Positions 1 through 8,615 of a stretch of 64,000 nt of DNA are shown piece by piece. The stretch is from Eikenella glucosivorans. Lineage in GTDB: Bacteria; Pseudomonadota; Gammaproteobacteria; Burkholderiales; Neisseriaceae. The DNA lies in assembly GCF_016025525.2 (NCBI RefSeq), contig NZ_JACSGR010000005.1, forward strand, positions 62,001 through 126,000, read 5' to 3'. The translations under genes and the position numbers were made by a program. Within the stretch, counting starts at the first letter, position 1. Every line of letters begins with the position of its first letter. A model generated the notes under the pieces. That model saw only the letters and a program-made list of their open reading frames with translations. It was not told where the DNA came from and did no database searches.

Positions 1-821
1 ATGGAGCGGCCGCTTTCGCGGATATAGCCGGTTTTCTGCAGAGAGATGTTCCAGCTGCCTTCGCGCACCAAGGCGTTGGAATTGCGGTATTGCTGGGTGC
101 GGCCGTTGCTGGTGTGCGCGGAGCCGGAATTGGAGGTGGAGAACTGGCGGATGAGCGGGTATTCGTGGGCGGCGCGCACCATCAGGCTTAAATCGCGGGC
201 GGTGGATACGTTGCGGAAATCCAGGCCGGTGGGGTCGTAGAAACGGGTTTGCTGCATACCGAGGCTCTGCGCTTTGCGGTTCATGGCAGACATAAAGGCG
301 GGCAGGCCGCCGGGGTAGTTGCGGGCAAGGGCGTGGATGGCGCGGTTTTCGCTGCTCATCAGGCCCAAGTGCAGCATTTCGCGGCGGGTGAGGGTGGTGC
401 CGACGGAGAGGCGGCTGCCGGTGCCTTTGAGGCGGTCGATTTCGGCTTCGGTGATTTCCAGCGTTTCGTTCATGTTTTGGCGGGCATCGAGCACCACCAT
501 GGCGGACATGAGCTTGGAAATGGAGGCAATGGGGCGGACTTGGTCGATGCCTTTCTGATACAGGATTTCACCGCTGCGGCCGTTCATGATGAGGGCGGAT
601 TGCGAAGAAAGCATAGGGCCGGCCACGGCGGCCTGGGCTTCCACTTTTTCGGCGGGGCGGCTACTGAGGAAGGTGCCGAGCGGGTCGTCCTGCACGGGCA
701 GGTTTTGCTCGAGGAATTGGCCGAGTACGTCGATGTCGTCCTGTGCGGCGGCGGGCAGGCTGGCCAGGGCGAGGCCTAAGCCGGCGAGGATGAGCGCACA
801 GTGTTTTTTGAATGCAAACAT
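1..821 (-). CDS. pbpG: D-alanyl-D-alanine endopeptidase (PBP7/PbpG family), 3' end outside window
   Basis: Read on the complement from an ATG at 821, this frame stays open to the window edge (273 codons, C-terminus missing). It begins with a signal peptide (MFAFKKHCALILAGLGLAL, cleavage near AAAQ). The penicillin-binding serine peptidase motifs follow in order: SISKLMSA (SxxK), LMSSENRA (SxN box as in PBP7) and LQKTGYIRES (KTG). These indicate a periplasmic DD-endopeptidase that cuts peptidoglycan cross-links. A Shine-Dalgarno-like AGGTAAC precedes the ATG. The gene points out of the window and is followed upstream by amgK in the same orientation, across a DUS hairpin. A DacC/DacD-type carboxypeptidase is possible, but the SENRA box favours PbpG. 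Confidence 0.9.
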   Translation of the reverse strand, partial: MFAFKKHCALILAGLGLALASLPAAAQDDIDVLGQFLEQNLPVQDDPLGTFLSSRPAEKVEAQAAVAGPMLSSQSALIMNGRSGEILYQKGIDQVRPIASISKLMSAMVVLDARQNMNETLEITEAEIDRLKGTGSRLSVGTTLTRREMLHLGLMSSENRAIHALARNYPGGLPAFMSAMNRKAQSLGMQQTRFYDPTGLDFRNVSTARDLSLMVRAAHEYPLIRQFSTSNSGSAHTSNGRTQQYRNSNALVREGSWNISLQKTGYIRESGRS

Positions 822-1053
822 TTGTTACCTATCAATATGTTGTATTGAGTTTGAAGCGTAATTCCACCCGGCAGATGCTGCGCCGAATGGGCAAATATTT
901 GTTTTAACGGTGAAAACGAAAACTTAGTTATTTTCGGCAAAAACGGCGGGTTTGTAAACCCTATATTGTGTAAAAGATTTTTGTGAAACAGGCTGGCACG
1001 CTTTGGAATATTTGAATGGTGAAGAGGGTGTTTAAATAGGCAAACTGGAATTA

Positions 1054-1094
1054 AGGCTACCTGAAAAATAGTGTTGCCCGTTTTCAGGTAGCCT
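1054..1094. terminator. Inverted DUS pair downstream of amgK
   Basis: AGGCTACCTGAAA at 1054-1066 and its complement at 1082-1094 can form a 13-bp stem just after the amgK stop, with T-rich flanks on the + strand. Termination is inferred from structure and position. Confidence 0.6.
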
Positions 1095-1115
1095 TTTCTC
1101 TGCATAAGAATTTGA

Positions 1116-2120
1116 TTAGAAAGTATAACCGGTTTGCAATTCTTCATCGCCCACCAGTTCGAGCAACAGTTCGTAGAGCGGGGCGAGCTCGGCATAACGG
1201 CGGGTGGTGCGGCGCAGGTAGTTGAGGAAGCGGGGGATTTCGGGGCGGTATTTATCTTTGCCGTCGCGGTGCCACAATCGGGCGAAAATACCGGCTACTT
1301 TCAAATGCCGCTGCACGCCCATCCATTCGAAATCGCGGTAGAAATGGCTGAAATCGGCGGGCACGGGCAGGCCGGCGGCGCGGGCCTTTTCCCAGTAGCG
1401 CACGGCCAAATCAATCACAAATTCTTCTTCCCATTCGATAAAGGCATCGCGCAGGAGGGAGACCAAGTCGTAAGAAATCGGGCCGTAGAGCGCGTCTTGA
1501 AAGTCGAGCACGCCGGGCCGGCCGGGCGTAAGCATTAGGTTGCGCACGATGAAGTCGCGGTGCACATACACCTGCGCTTGGGCGGTAAGCACGGGCAACA
1601 GGGTGTCGAGCGCTTGCCGCCACAGTTGCTGCTGTTTGAAATTCAGGCTTTGATTCAGCTCCTTGGCCACAAACCAATCGGGAAAGAGCTGCATCTCGCG
1701 GCGGAACACGGTTTCGTCGTATTCAGGCAGCCTGCCGGGCTGGCTGGATGTTTGCAGCGCCACCAAGGTATCGAGGGCATCGAGCAACAGGGCACGGTGC
1801 ACTTCGGGGCTGGGGTCGTGTTGCAGCGCGGCCAGATAGGGTACTTTGCCGAAGTCTTCCAGCGCCATAAAACCATGAACCGTATCGTAATGAAATATTT
1901 TGGGCACGTTCACGGCGGCAAAAATCTCGCGCACGCGCAGATAGGGCTCGATGCTCATTTTATCGGGCGGCGCGTCCATGCAGATAATGCTTTCGCCGTT
2001 GGCGAATACTGCGCGGAAATAACGGCGGAAATCGGCATCGGCAGCGGCGAAGGACAGGGTGAAATCCTGCTGCGGATAACGTTCCTGCAGCCAAGTTTGC
2101 AATTCTTTTTCTCGTTCCAT
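1116..2120 (-). CDS. amgK: Aminoglycoside-phosphotransferase-fold sugar kinase, probable N-acetylmuramate/GlcNAc 1-kinase
   Basis: This 334-aa cytoplasmic kinase has the APH fold. The catalytic-loop motif HRDFIVRNLML lies at residues 187-197 and the metal-binding DFQDA at 206-210. In the AmgK family these support ATP-dependent phosphorylation of MurNAc or GlcNAc at the anomeric carbon, feeding MurU in peptidoglycan recycling. The gene is divergent from lptD with 20 bp between the ATGs, and amgK next to lptD-surA is a recurrent arrangement in Proteobacteria. Its usual partner murU is not adjacent here but lies about 10 kb away (12020-12715). NagZ, which acts earlier in the route, is also in the window. 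The family assignment is strong; substrate is inferred from family and context. Confidence 0.85.
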   Translation of the reverse strand: MEREKELQTWLQERYPQQDFTLSFAAADADFRRYFRAVFANGESIICMDAPPDKMSIEPYLRVREIFAAVNVPKIFHYDTVHGFMALEDFGKVPYLAALQHDPSPEVHRALLLDALDTLVALQTSSQPGRLPEYDETVFRREMQLFPDWFVAKELNQSLNFKQQQLWRQALDTLLPVLTAQAQVYVHRDFIVRNLMLTPGRPGVLDFQDALYGPISYDLVSLLRDAFIEWEEEFVIDLAVRYWEKARAAGLPVPADFSHFYRDFEWMGVQRHLKVAGIFARLWHRDGKDKYRPEIPRFLNYLRRTTRRYAELAPLYELLLELVGDEELQTGYTF

Positions 2121-2140
2121 GATGTTTTTCGGGTTAAAAT

Positions 2141-4492
2141 ATGCGCCATTTTAACTGTCCGCAAGAAATTTGGGGTGATTCTTTGTCTTGCTTTTTCCGA
2201 TTGAGCCCGATGGCGGCTGCCGTGATTGCCGGTTTGAGCTTGCCCACCGCGCTGCTGGCCGAACCCCTGTCGCTGGCTGCGGAAGGCGGTGCGGCCTGCC
2301 ACCGCCCAGATGCGCCCAAACACATGATTGCGCCCGCCCAAACCAGCGGCGAAGGCGAACCGCCCGAAGGCGCCACCCGAGTGAATGCCGACCGAGTCAT
2401 CGGCCAGAGCGACGTGCGCGTACACGCCGAAGGCAATGTAGTGGTGGAACGCGGCCAGCAGGTGCTCAACGCACAATGGATCGATTACGACCAGCCGCAA
2501 GACACCGTGCGTGCCGGCAACCGCTTCACACTGGAGCAGGGCGGCGGGCGCGTGAGCGGCGAAAACCTGCGGTATAAGATGGATACCCGCCAAGGCGAAG
2601 CCAGCAATGCCCGCTTCGAAGCCGAAAGCGAGGACGGCCGCCGCCTGCAAGGTACCAGCCAAACCTTGCGCATGGACGGCGAAAACCGCTACCGCCTGGA
2701 AAACGGCCGCTTCAACACCTGCAACCCCGGCGACGAGAGCTGGTATATCCGCGCCAAAAGCATCGAGGCGGACTATGCCCGCAACATCGGCGTGGCGCGC
2801 AACGCTTCGCTGGTGGTGGGCGGCGTGCCCCTGTTCTACACGCCGTGGATCGATTTCCCGCTCAACGGCAACCGCAAAAGCGGCCTATTGGTGCCCACGT
2901 TCAAAGCCGGTTCCGACGGTACGGAGATTACCGTTCCCTATTATTTCAACCTTGCACCGAACTACGACCTCACCCTCACTTCCAAGCTTTACAGCCGGCG
3001 CGGCCTGCAGCTGGCCGGCCAGTTCCGCTACCTGCAGCCCAAATACCAGGGTGACATCAGCCTGGCCGTGCTGCCAAAAGACCAGCTCAGCAGCCACGAT
3101 ACACGCAGCCAGGTGGATTGGAAGCACCAACACCAATTCGGCCGCAACCTCACTGCCGGCGTGGATTTTCACCAGGTTTCCGACGATGACTACTACCGCG
3201 ATTTCTACAACCGCACCGACATCGCCACCAATGTAAACCTCAACCGCCAGCTGTGGCTGCGCCATCAAACCAACCTGTGGGGCGGCAGCCTCAGCAGCTA
3301 CGCCACCGTGCAGAAATACCAAACCCTGGCCAACGCCGATGGCTATAAGGGCGACCAGCCCTATGCCCTACTGCCGCGCTTGAGCAGCCAGTGGCAGCGG
3401 CGCTTCGGCATCGCCCATTTCCAGATGTTCGGCCAATACAGCAATTTCCGCCACGACAGCAAGCAAGAAGGCAGCCGCCTGGTGCTTAACCCCAGCATCA
3501 GCGCCGAATTCAACCGCAGTTGGGGCTATATCCGCCCGAAAGCCGCCCTGCACGCCACTTATTATGATTTGGAAAGCTTCAACGGCCAGCAATCCCGCCG
3601 CTTCAGCCGCGTGTTGCCCATTTTCAGCGTCGATAGCGGCATGACCTTCGAACGACCGGCCAGCTGGCAGGGTCGCAACTACGTGCAAACCCTTGAGCCG
3701 CGCCTGTTCTACACCTACATCCCCACCAAAGAGCAGAACGACATCCCGCTGTTCGACACCTCCGAAAACGGCTTCGGCTACGACCAACTGTTCCGTGAAA
3801 ACCGATTTGCCGGCCACGACCGTATCAACGCCGCCAACTTCCTCACCATGGCCGTGCAAACCCGTTTGTACGACGCCAAAAACGGCGAAGAGCGCTTTTC
3901 CGCCGGCATCGGCCAGCGCCTGTATTTCACCCGCGACGACGTGCTGCTCGACGGCAGCCGCGTGCAGCGCCGCAGCGGTCATTCCGACCTGCTTGCCTTT
4001 GCCGACGGCCGCGTGACCGACAAAATCTGGCTCAACAGCGAAGTGCACTACGACACCAGCCAAAACGCCGCCGCCAAATACAACTTCGGCCTGCGCTACA
4101 GCCCCGAGCCGGGCAAAACCGTGGGCGCGCGCTACCAATACCGCCGCCGCGGCGAAATCTACGACGACGTATACGGCAAAGTGCGTCAGGCCGACGTGTA
4201 TTTCCAATGGCCGGTCAACCGCAACCTGTATCTGGTGGGCCGCCACAGCTATTCCTTCAGCGAACACAAGCCGGTGGAACACCTCCTGGGCATGGAATAC
4301 GTGAGCGGCTGCGGCTGCTGGAGCCTGAGCGCCGTCGGCCAGCATTATGTGAACGGCGTGAACTCCAGCAAAAACGCCTTCTTCCTCCAGCTGCGCCTGC
4401 GCGACTTGAGCAGCCTGGGCAACAATCCTTTCGAGCAACTGCGCCAGTCGATCCCTGGCTACACCAACATTGATGAGGTAATGCGTAAATGA
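2141..4492 (+). CDS. lptD: LPS-assembly outer-membrane protein LptD
   Basis: A 783-aa outer-membrane beta-barrel protein that, with lipoprotein LptE, inserts lipopolysaccharide or LOS into the outer leaflet. A signal peptide (MAAAVIAGLSLPTALLA) is followed by the OstA/LptA-like jellyroll and a long barrel rich in aromatic/polar alternation. Cysteines at about 53, 194, 724 and 726 fit the disulfide pattern of LptD, the C-terminal pair being CGC rather than adjacent CC. The in-frame ATG is at 2141, but a TTG at 2183 preceded by GGGGTGATT gives a more typical signal-peptide length and may be the true start. The stop overlaps the surA start (ATGA), so the two are translationally coupled. Confidence 0.95.
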   Translation: MRHFNCPQEIWGDSLSCFFRLSPMAAAVIAGLSLPTALLAEPLSLAAEGGAACHRPDAPKHMIAPAQTSGEGEPPEGATRVNADRVIGQSDVRVHAEGNVVVERGQQVLNAQWIDYDQPQDTVRAGNRFTLEQGGGRVSGENLRYKMDTRQGEASNARFEAESEDGRRLQGTSQTLRMDGENRYRLENGRFNTCNPGDESWYIRAKSIEADYARNIGVARNASLVVGGVPLFYTPWIDFPLNGNRKSGLLVPTFKAGSDGTEITVPYYFNLAPNYDLTLTSKLYSRRGLQLAGQFRYLQPKYQGDISLAVLPKDQLSSHDTRSQVDWKHQHQFGRNLTAGVDFHQVSDDDYYRDFYNRTDIATNVNLNRQLWLRHQTNLWGGSLSSYATVQKYQTLANADGYKGDQPYALLPRLSSQWQRRFGIAHFQMFGQYSNFRHDSKQEGSRLVLNPSISAEFNRSWGYIRPKAALHATYYDLESFNGQQSRRFSRVLPIFSVDSGMTFERPASWQGRNYVQTLEPRLFYTYIPTKEQNDIPLFDTSENGFGYDQLFRENRFAGHDRINAANFLTMAVQTRLYDAKNGEERFSAGIGQRLYFTRDDVLLDGSRVQRRSGHSDLLAFADGRVTDKIWLNSEVHYDTSQNAAAKYNFGLRYSPEPGKTVGARYQYRRRGEIYDDVYGKVRQADVYFQWPVNRNLYLVGRHSYSFSEHKPVEHLLGMEYVSGCGCWSLSAVGQHYVNGVNSSKNAFFLQLRLRDLSSLGNNPFEQLRQSIPGYTNIDEVMRK

Positions 4493-5442
4493 AAATGAAA
4501 CCTTTGCTTTCGGCCTTGGGCCTGTGCCTGACTTTTCAGGTAGCCTTGGCCGACACGGTTAAGCCGGTGGATAACATCGTGGCCGTGGTGGAAAACGAAG
4601 TGATCACCCAGCGCGAGCTGAGTCAGGCCATCGCCCACAGCCGCAGCCAGCTGCCGCGCGGCAGCCAGGTTTCCGAGCAGGATTTGCAGCGGCAAACCCT
4701 GATGCAGCTGGTGAACCAGTCGCTTTTGGTGCAGGCCGGGCGGCGCAACAACATCCAGGTGCCGGATGGCGAAGTGGAAGCCGAAATCGCCCGCATCGCC
4801 GCTGCCCGCCGCCAGAGCGTGGCGCAGTTTGAAGCCGCACAGGCGCGCTTGGGCATCGACAAAGCCGGCCTGCGCCGCCAAGTGCGCGACAGCCTGCTGG
4901 CGCAACGCGTGCAGCAGGGGCAGGTGGCGAGCGAGGCCAAAGTGAGCGAGGAAGAGGTAACCGCCGCCATCAACCGCGCCCGCGCCCAAGGCATGACCCT
5001 GCCGCAGGCCGCGCCCAAACCGCGCTACCATGCGCAGCACATCCTCATCAGCGGGCAGGGCGAACGTGCCCAGCGCCTGGCGCAACGCGTGGCGCAGGAT
5101 GCCCGGGGCGGCGCCGATTTCGGCCAGCTGGCGCGGCAGTATTCGCAGGATGCCGGCAGCGCGGGCAACGGCGGCGAGCTGGGCTGGCTGTCGGTGGGCG
5201 ACACCGTGCCCGAATTCGAGCGTGCCATGAGCGCCTTGAAGCCGGGCGAAATCAGCCAGCCGGTGCGCAGCCAGTTTGGCTGGCACGTGATCCGCCTCAT
5301 CGAAACCCGTACGCCGAATACGCCGGAAGACCGCGTCCGCGCCGGGGTGCACGAAGCCATCGCCGCGCAGAAAACCCAAGCCGCCATGCAGCGCCTGCTC
5401 CAGCAGTTGCACGAAGGCAGCTTTATTTCCATCCGCATGTAG
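4489..5442 (+). CDS. surA: Periplasmic chaperone/peptidyl-prolyl isomerase SurA
   Basis: A 317-aa periplasmic chaperone for outer-membrane proteins, including LptD encoded just upstream (4-bp ATGA overlap). A signal peptide of about 21 residues is followed by the SurA N-terminal chaperone region (about 25-150) and one parvulin domain (about 175-272, PKPRYHAQHILIS to GWHVIRLIETR). Enterobacterial SurA is about 428 aa with two parvulin domains, so this is the short single-parvulin form. A complete DUS (4534-4546) lies inside the signal-peptide coding sequence and encodes FQVAL of the hydrophobic core. Confidence 0.93.
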   Translation: MKMKPLLSALGLCLTFQVALADTVKPVDNIVAVVENEVITQRELSQAIAHSRSQLPRGSQVSEQDLQRQTLMQLVNQSLLVQAGRRNNIQVPDGEVEAEIARIAAARRQSVAQFEAAQARLGIDKAGLRRQVRDSLLAQRVQQGQVASEAKVSEEEVTAAINRARAQGMTLPQAAPKPRYHAQHILISGQGERAQRLAQRVAQDARGGADFGQLARQYSQDAGSAGNGGELGWLSVGDTVPEFERAMSALKPGEISQPVRSQFGWHVIRLIETRTPNTPEDRVRAGVHEAIAAQKTQAAMQRLLQQLHEGSFISIRM

Positions 5443-5453
5443 CGGCACGGGAG

Positions 5454-5481
5454 AGGCTACCTGAAAATTTTCAGGTAGCCT
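5454..5481. terminator. Perfect 28-bp DUS palindrome after surA
   Basis: AGGCTACCTGAAAA is immediately followed by its exact reverse complement and then TTTT. This gives a 14-bp potential stem with a U tail for the lptD-surA operon. The rest of the 267-bp gap to alr holds one lone DUS (about 5595-5607) and no gene. Confidence 0.75.
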
Positions 5482-5709
5482 TTTGCTTGCCGCCGTGTTT
5501 GCTCAAGCCTTTGGCAGGCATGGCTGCAACAGGTTTCAGGCGGCCGCGCTGAAGGCAATATTTCACGGAACTTTGCGTTTTTACCATAAACGATTTTCAG
5601 GTAGCCTTTATCATGTGCACCTTGTTCCCCTCGTGCTTCGTGCCGGCATTCAAACCATCCGTTTAACCCAAACCCGATTCACTCAAACTATTTAGAGAGA
5701 AGAAACACC

Positions 5710-6765
5710 ATGCGCCCGCTCACCGCCACCGTCCGCCTCGGCCACCTGCGCCACAACTACCAACTGCTCAAACGCCTGCACGGCAACAAGCTGCTCGCCG
5801 TGATCAAAGCCGATGCCTACGGCCACGGCGCCGTGCGCTGCGCCCGCGCGCTGGCCGACTTGGCCGACGGTTTCGCCGTGGCCACGCTGGATGAAGCCGT
5901 CGAGCTGCGCGAAGCCGGCATCAGCGCGCCCATTGTGATGCTCGAAGGCGTGTTCGAGCCCGCCGAATACGTCGCCGTAGACGAATACCACCTGTGGCCG
6001 GGCGTGCAAAACCAATGGCAGCTCGAAAGCCTGCTGGCCTACCGCTGGCGCGAGCCGGTAACCGTGTGGCTGAAAATGGATTCCGGCATGCACCGCGTCG
6101 GCTTCTTCCCGCAAAACTTCGCCCCGGCGCACCAAGCCCTGCGCCAAAGCCCGCAGGTGGCGCATATTGTGAACATGACCCACTTCGCCTGCGCCGACGA
6201 GCCGCAAAACCCCATGACCGCCGCCCAGCTCGCCGCCTTCGACACCGCCGTGGCCGGCCTTTCCGGCGCGCAAAGCCTGGCTAACTCCGCCGCCATCCTC
6301 GCGCATCCCGCCGCCCGCCGCGACTGGGGTCGTGCCGGCCTCGCCCTTTACGGCATCGAGCCCTTCCCCGGCGCCTGCCCCGAGCTCAAACCCGTGATGC
6401 GCCTCACCAGCCGCATTTTTGCCGAACGCACCCTCCAGCCCGGCGAGCCCGTGGGCTACGGCGCCGCCTTCGTTACCGAACGCTCCACCCGCATCGGCAT
6501 TGCCGCCTGCGGTTATGCCGACGGCTACCCGCGCACCGCGCAAAGCGGCTGTCCGCTCACCGTAAACGGCCAGCCCAGTCGCCTCATCGGCCGCGTGAGC
6601 ATGGACATGCTCACCGTGGAGCTCGACCACCACCAAGGTGTGGGCAGCGAAGTTGAATTGTGGGGCGACGCTGTTTCCGTGGATACCGTGGCCCAATCCG
6701 CCGGCACCATCCCCTACGAAATCCTGTGCCACATCAAGCGCGCCGCCTTCGTGTATCAAGAATAA
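5710..6765 (+). CDS. alr: Alanine racemase
   Basis: A 351-aa PLP-dependent cytoplasmic enzyme that interconverts L- and D-alanine for peptidoglycan. The PLP-lysine motif AVIKADAYGHG (Lys33) is near the N-terminus. The second catalytic-tyrosine region GEPVGYGAAF lies near residue 250, and GRVSMDMLTVEL is the conserved C-terminal Alr signature. The start has an upstream AGAGAGAAG ribosome-binding site. The gene stands alone behind the surA terminator and is followed by a DUS-bounded repeat. Confidence 0.95.
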   Translation: MRPLTATVRLGHLRHNYQLLKRLHGNKLLAVIKADAYGHGAVRCARALADLADGFAVATLDEAVELREAGISAPIVMLEGVFEPAEYVAVDEYHLWPGVQNQWQLESLLAYRWREPVTVWLKMDSGMHRVGFFPQNFAPAHQALRQSPQVAHIVNMTHFACADEPQNPMTAAQLAAFDTAVAGLSGAQSLANSAAILAHPAARRDWGRAGLALYGIEPFPGACPELKPVMRLTSRIFAERTLQPGEPVGYGAAFVTERSTRIGIAACGYADGYPRTAQSGCPLTVNGQPSRLIGRVSMDMLTVELDHHQGVGSEVELWGDAVSVDTVAQSAGTIPYEILCHIKRAAFVYQE

Positions 6766-6777
6766 TCAGCCGGTTAA

Positions 6778-6856
6778 AGGCTACCTGAAAAAGCTTCAAC
6801 GGGGTTTCGGCAAAGCTTGAACGCAGTTAAAGCAAATTTGCGCTTTCAGGTAGCCT
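6778..6856. repeat. DUS-bracketed repeat, degenerate copy
   Basis: A DUS (6778-6790) and an inverted DUS (6844-6856) enclose two diverged AGCTTCAACG / GCTTGAACGCAGTTAAAGC modules. These recur in the composite intergenic repeat described for 20033-20183. It probably also terminates alr. Another DUS follows at 6872-6884. Confidence 0.6.
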
Positions 6857-6907
6857 TTGGCCTGTTGCTTGAGGCTACCTGAAATTCATCATTCATCAAC
6901 AACACCC

Positions 6908-7291
6908 ATGAAAAAGCTCCTCCCCTTCCTGCTGCTCGCCCCCTTGTGCGCCTCAGCCCAACCGCTTGGCGCAGGCACATACAAACACGTTGAATGGGGC
7001 GTCCACGGCGGTGCCGACATCCGAAAAATGCTGGTGATCGAAGTGCTGCCCAACAGCCGATACTGCCTGCTTTCCATCTCGAACTACAAAGAAGACAGCG
7101 CCGCCGGCAGATGGCAGCGCCGCGGCAACAGTATCCGCCTCGACAACGGCCTGCACCTGCAGCAGAGAAACGGCCAAGTGTATGCCGGCAGCCAAGCCGT
7201 ACAATACGAAACCTATGCCAGCAAAGGCAGAGAAGACTACGCCGCCGCGGTTTGCAATGAAATAGCAACCGACAGCATGCCGTCGCGGTAA
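6908..7291 (+). CDS. Small secreted protein of unknown function
   Basis: 127 aa from ATG 6908, chosen because it begins a clear signal peptide (MKKLLPFLLLAPLCASAQP). The longer frame from 6857 would put a non-signal stretch, part of it DUS-encoded, in front. The mature part is about 110 residues with two cysteines and a TYKHVEWGVHGGADIRKMLVIEVLP stretch (in part), which I do not recognise. Tightly spaced between DUS copies, it is probably monocistronic. Periplasmic or outer-membrane-associated location is inferred from the signal only. Confidence 0.65.
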   Translation: MKKLLPFLLLAPLCASAQPLGAGTYKHVEWGVHGGADIRKMLVIEVLPNSRYCLLSISNYKEDSAAGRWQRRGNSIRLDNGLHLQQRNGQVYAGSQAVQYETYASKGREDYAAAVCNEIATDSMPSR

Positions 7292-7385
7292 AGCTGTTCC
7301 TCTGCTTGGAGGCTACCTGAAAAAAGCAGCCCTGCGTCCGTGCCTGACGTTTTGCCAAACTAACCCGACACACATCAAACCATTC

Positions 7386-7973
7386 ATGCCGCAAACCCCT
7401 TCCCCCGAAAGCCTGATCGAAGCCGCGCTGCTCACCCAAGCCGAGCCGCTGCCCGAGCGCACCCTGCGCCAGCTGTGCCAGCCGCCGCTTTCCGCCGATA
7501 AGCTTGAAGATGTGCTCGAAGCCCTGCAACAGCGCTGGCAGGATAGGGCGTTGCAGCTGGTGCGCAGCCATGAAGGCTGGCGTTTTCAGGTAGCCTCTGC
7601 CGCCTTCGAGCGCTTGGGCAGCCTGCAGGAGCAGCGCACGCCGCGCTATTCCCGCGCCGTGATGGAAACCCTGGCCATCATCGCCTACCGCCAGCCGGTA
7701 ACGCGCGGCGACATTGAAGCCATCCGCGGCGTGGCCGTGTCGCAAAACGTGATGCAGACCCTGCAGGAACGCGGCTGGATAGAAAACATCGGCAAACGCG
7801 ACACTGTGGGCCGCCCCAGCCTGTGGGCCACCACCAAAGCCTTCCTCAACGATTTGCAGCTGAGCAGCCTCGAAGCCCTGCCGCCGCTGGCCGAATTGGG
7901 GGAGCTGGTGCTGCCCGAATTGGGCGTGGGCGCGGAAGCGGCAGGGGAGGAGACGGGGCAAGAAGCGGGGTAA
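7386..7973 (+). CDS. scpB: Segregation and condensation protein B
   Basis: This 195-aa winged-helix protein has the ScpB core RAVMETLAIIAYRQPVTRG and VGRPSLWATTKAFL. ScpB dimers bind ScpA and the SMC ATPase to form the chromosome-condensing complex. No scpA is visible next to it. A DUS at 7584-7596 is used as coding sequence (FQVAS, about residues 68-72). The C-terminus is acidic and poorly conserved. A DUS pair in outward orientation follows immediately. Confidence 0.92.
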   Translation: MPQTPSPESLIEAALLTQAEPLPERTLRQLCQPPLSADKLEDVLEALQQRWQDRALQLVRSHEGWRFQVASAAFERLGSLQEQRTPRYSRAVMETLAIIAYRQPVTRGDIEAIRGVAVSQNVMQTLQERGWIENIGKRDTVGRPSLWATTKAFLNDLQLSSLEALPPLAELGELVLPELGVGAEAAGEETGQEAG

Positions 7974-7978
7974 ACAAA

Positions 7979-8016
7979 TTTCAGGTAGCCTCTTCGCCCG
8001 TGGAGGCTACCTGAAA
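7979..8016. terminator. Inverted DUS pair after scpB
   Basis: TTTCAGGTAGCCTC and GAGGCTACCTGAAA (7979-8016) form a 14-bp stem around a 10-nt loop, directly after the scpB stop codon. Confidence 0.55.
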
Positions 8017-8051
8017 ATCATGGGCTGTTTCGTGTTGCAGGCAATCAAAAT

Positions 8052-8411
8052 ATGAGCGAACTGTGGGAAAACATCCAACCGCTAAGAGTGGCCAACGGCT
8101 GGACAATCGACATCAACAATTTGTATGAAGTGCCGCTTTCGCCCGAAAACCTGGATTGGTATTACGGGGAATATCTGCTATGCGCCACCAATCCGCATAA
8201 AAAGCTGTGTTTCGATTCATCATTCGAGCCCGAGGGCGACCCAAACGGCTGCCTGGTTGTCCGTTTTTTTTCCATGAAAAAGGGTAAAACGAAGCAGGAT
8301 GTTGAAATAGATAAATTTATCGGCAGGTTTGAAACCCGGGATAAAGCTGAATTTATCCGTGTAGTGGAGCGGTTTATGTTCACTTCCGTATTGCCCGCAT
8401 TAGAAAAATAA
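8052..8411 (+). CDS. Hypothetical cytoplasmic protein, 119 aa
   Basis: An acidic, aromatic-rich soluble protein (SELWENIQPLRVANGWTIDI..., C-terminal VVERFMFTSVLPALEK) with no signal peptide or membrane segment. Base composition is more AT-rich than neighbouring scpB and dinB, which suggests recent acquisition. Size, acidity and isolation resemble orphan immunity-type proteins, but I recognise no family and the function is unknown. It is followed by a DUS-bracketed repeat that separates it from dinB. Confidence 0.6.
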   Translation: MSELWENIQPLRVANGWTIDINNLYEVPLSPENLDWYYGEYLLCATNPHKKLCFDSSFEPEGDPNGCLVVRFFSMKKGKTKQDVEIDKFIGRFETRDKAEFIRVVERFMFTSVLPALEK

Positions 8412-8425
8412 GCCATACAACCCCA

Positions 8426-8551
8426 AGGCTACCTGAAAGCACAAGCTTCAACGCAGTTAAAACAAGGTTTCTGAAGGAAGACGGGCTTCTGCGAAGCTAA
8501 AATGCCAGCCGCAATGCAAGCCAAAACTGCCGGCCTTTTTTCAGGTAGCCT
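8426..8551. repeat. DUS-bracketed composite repeat upstream of dinB
   Basis: DUS at 8426-8438, then AAGCTTCAACGCAGTTAAAAC, then CTTCTGCGAAGCTAAAA, closed by an inverted DUS at 8539-8551. It ends 64 nt before the dinB start. Confidence 0.75.
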
Positions 8552-8615
8552 TTTCACTTATTTGCCCCGCGCCGCCCGCGTATAATCTGTTCTATTCTCC
8601 CTCCGACGTCCCGCC

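Noticed and set aside
776..1195. Frame on the minus strand spanning the amgK end and intergenic DNA
   Set aside because: It runs through the DUS hairpin and overlaps amgK out of frame; no ribosome-binding site or family features.
3368..4438. 356-codon frame opposite lptD
   Set aside because: Antisense shadow rich in Ala/Val/Gly with no start context; lptD on the + strand is certain.
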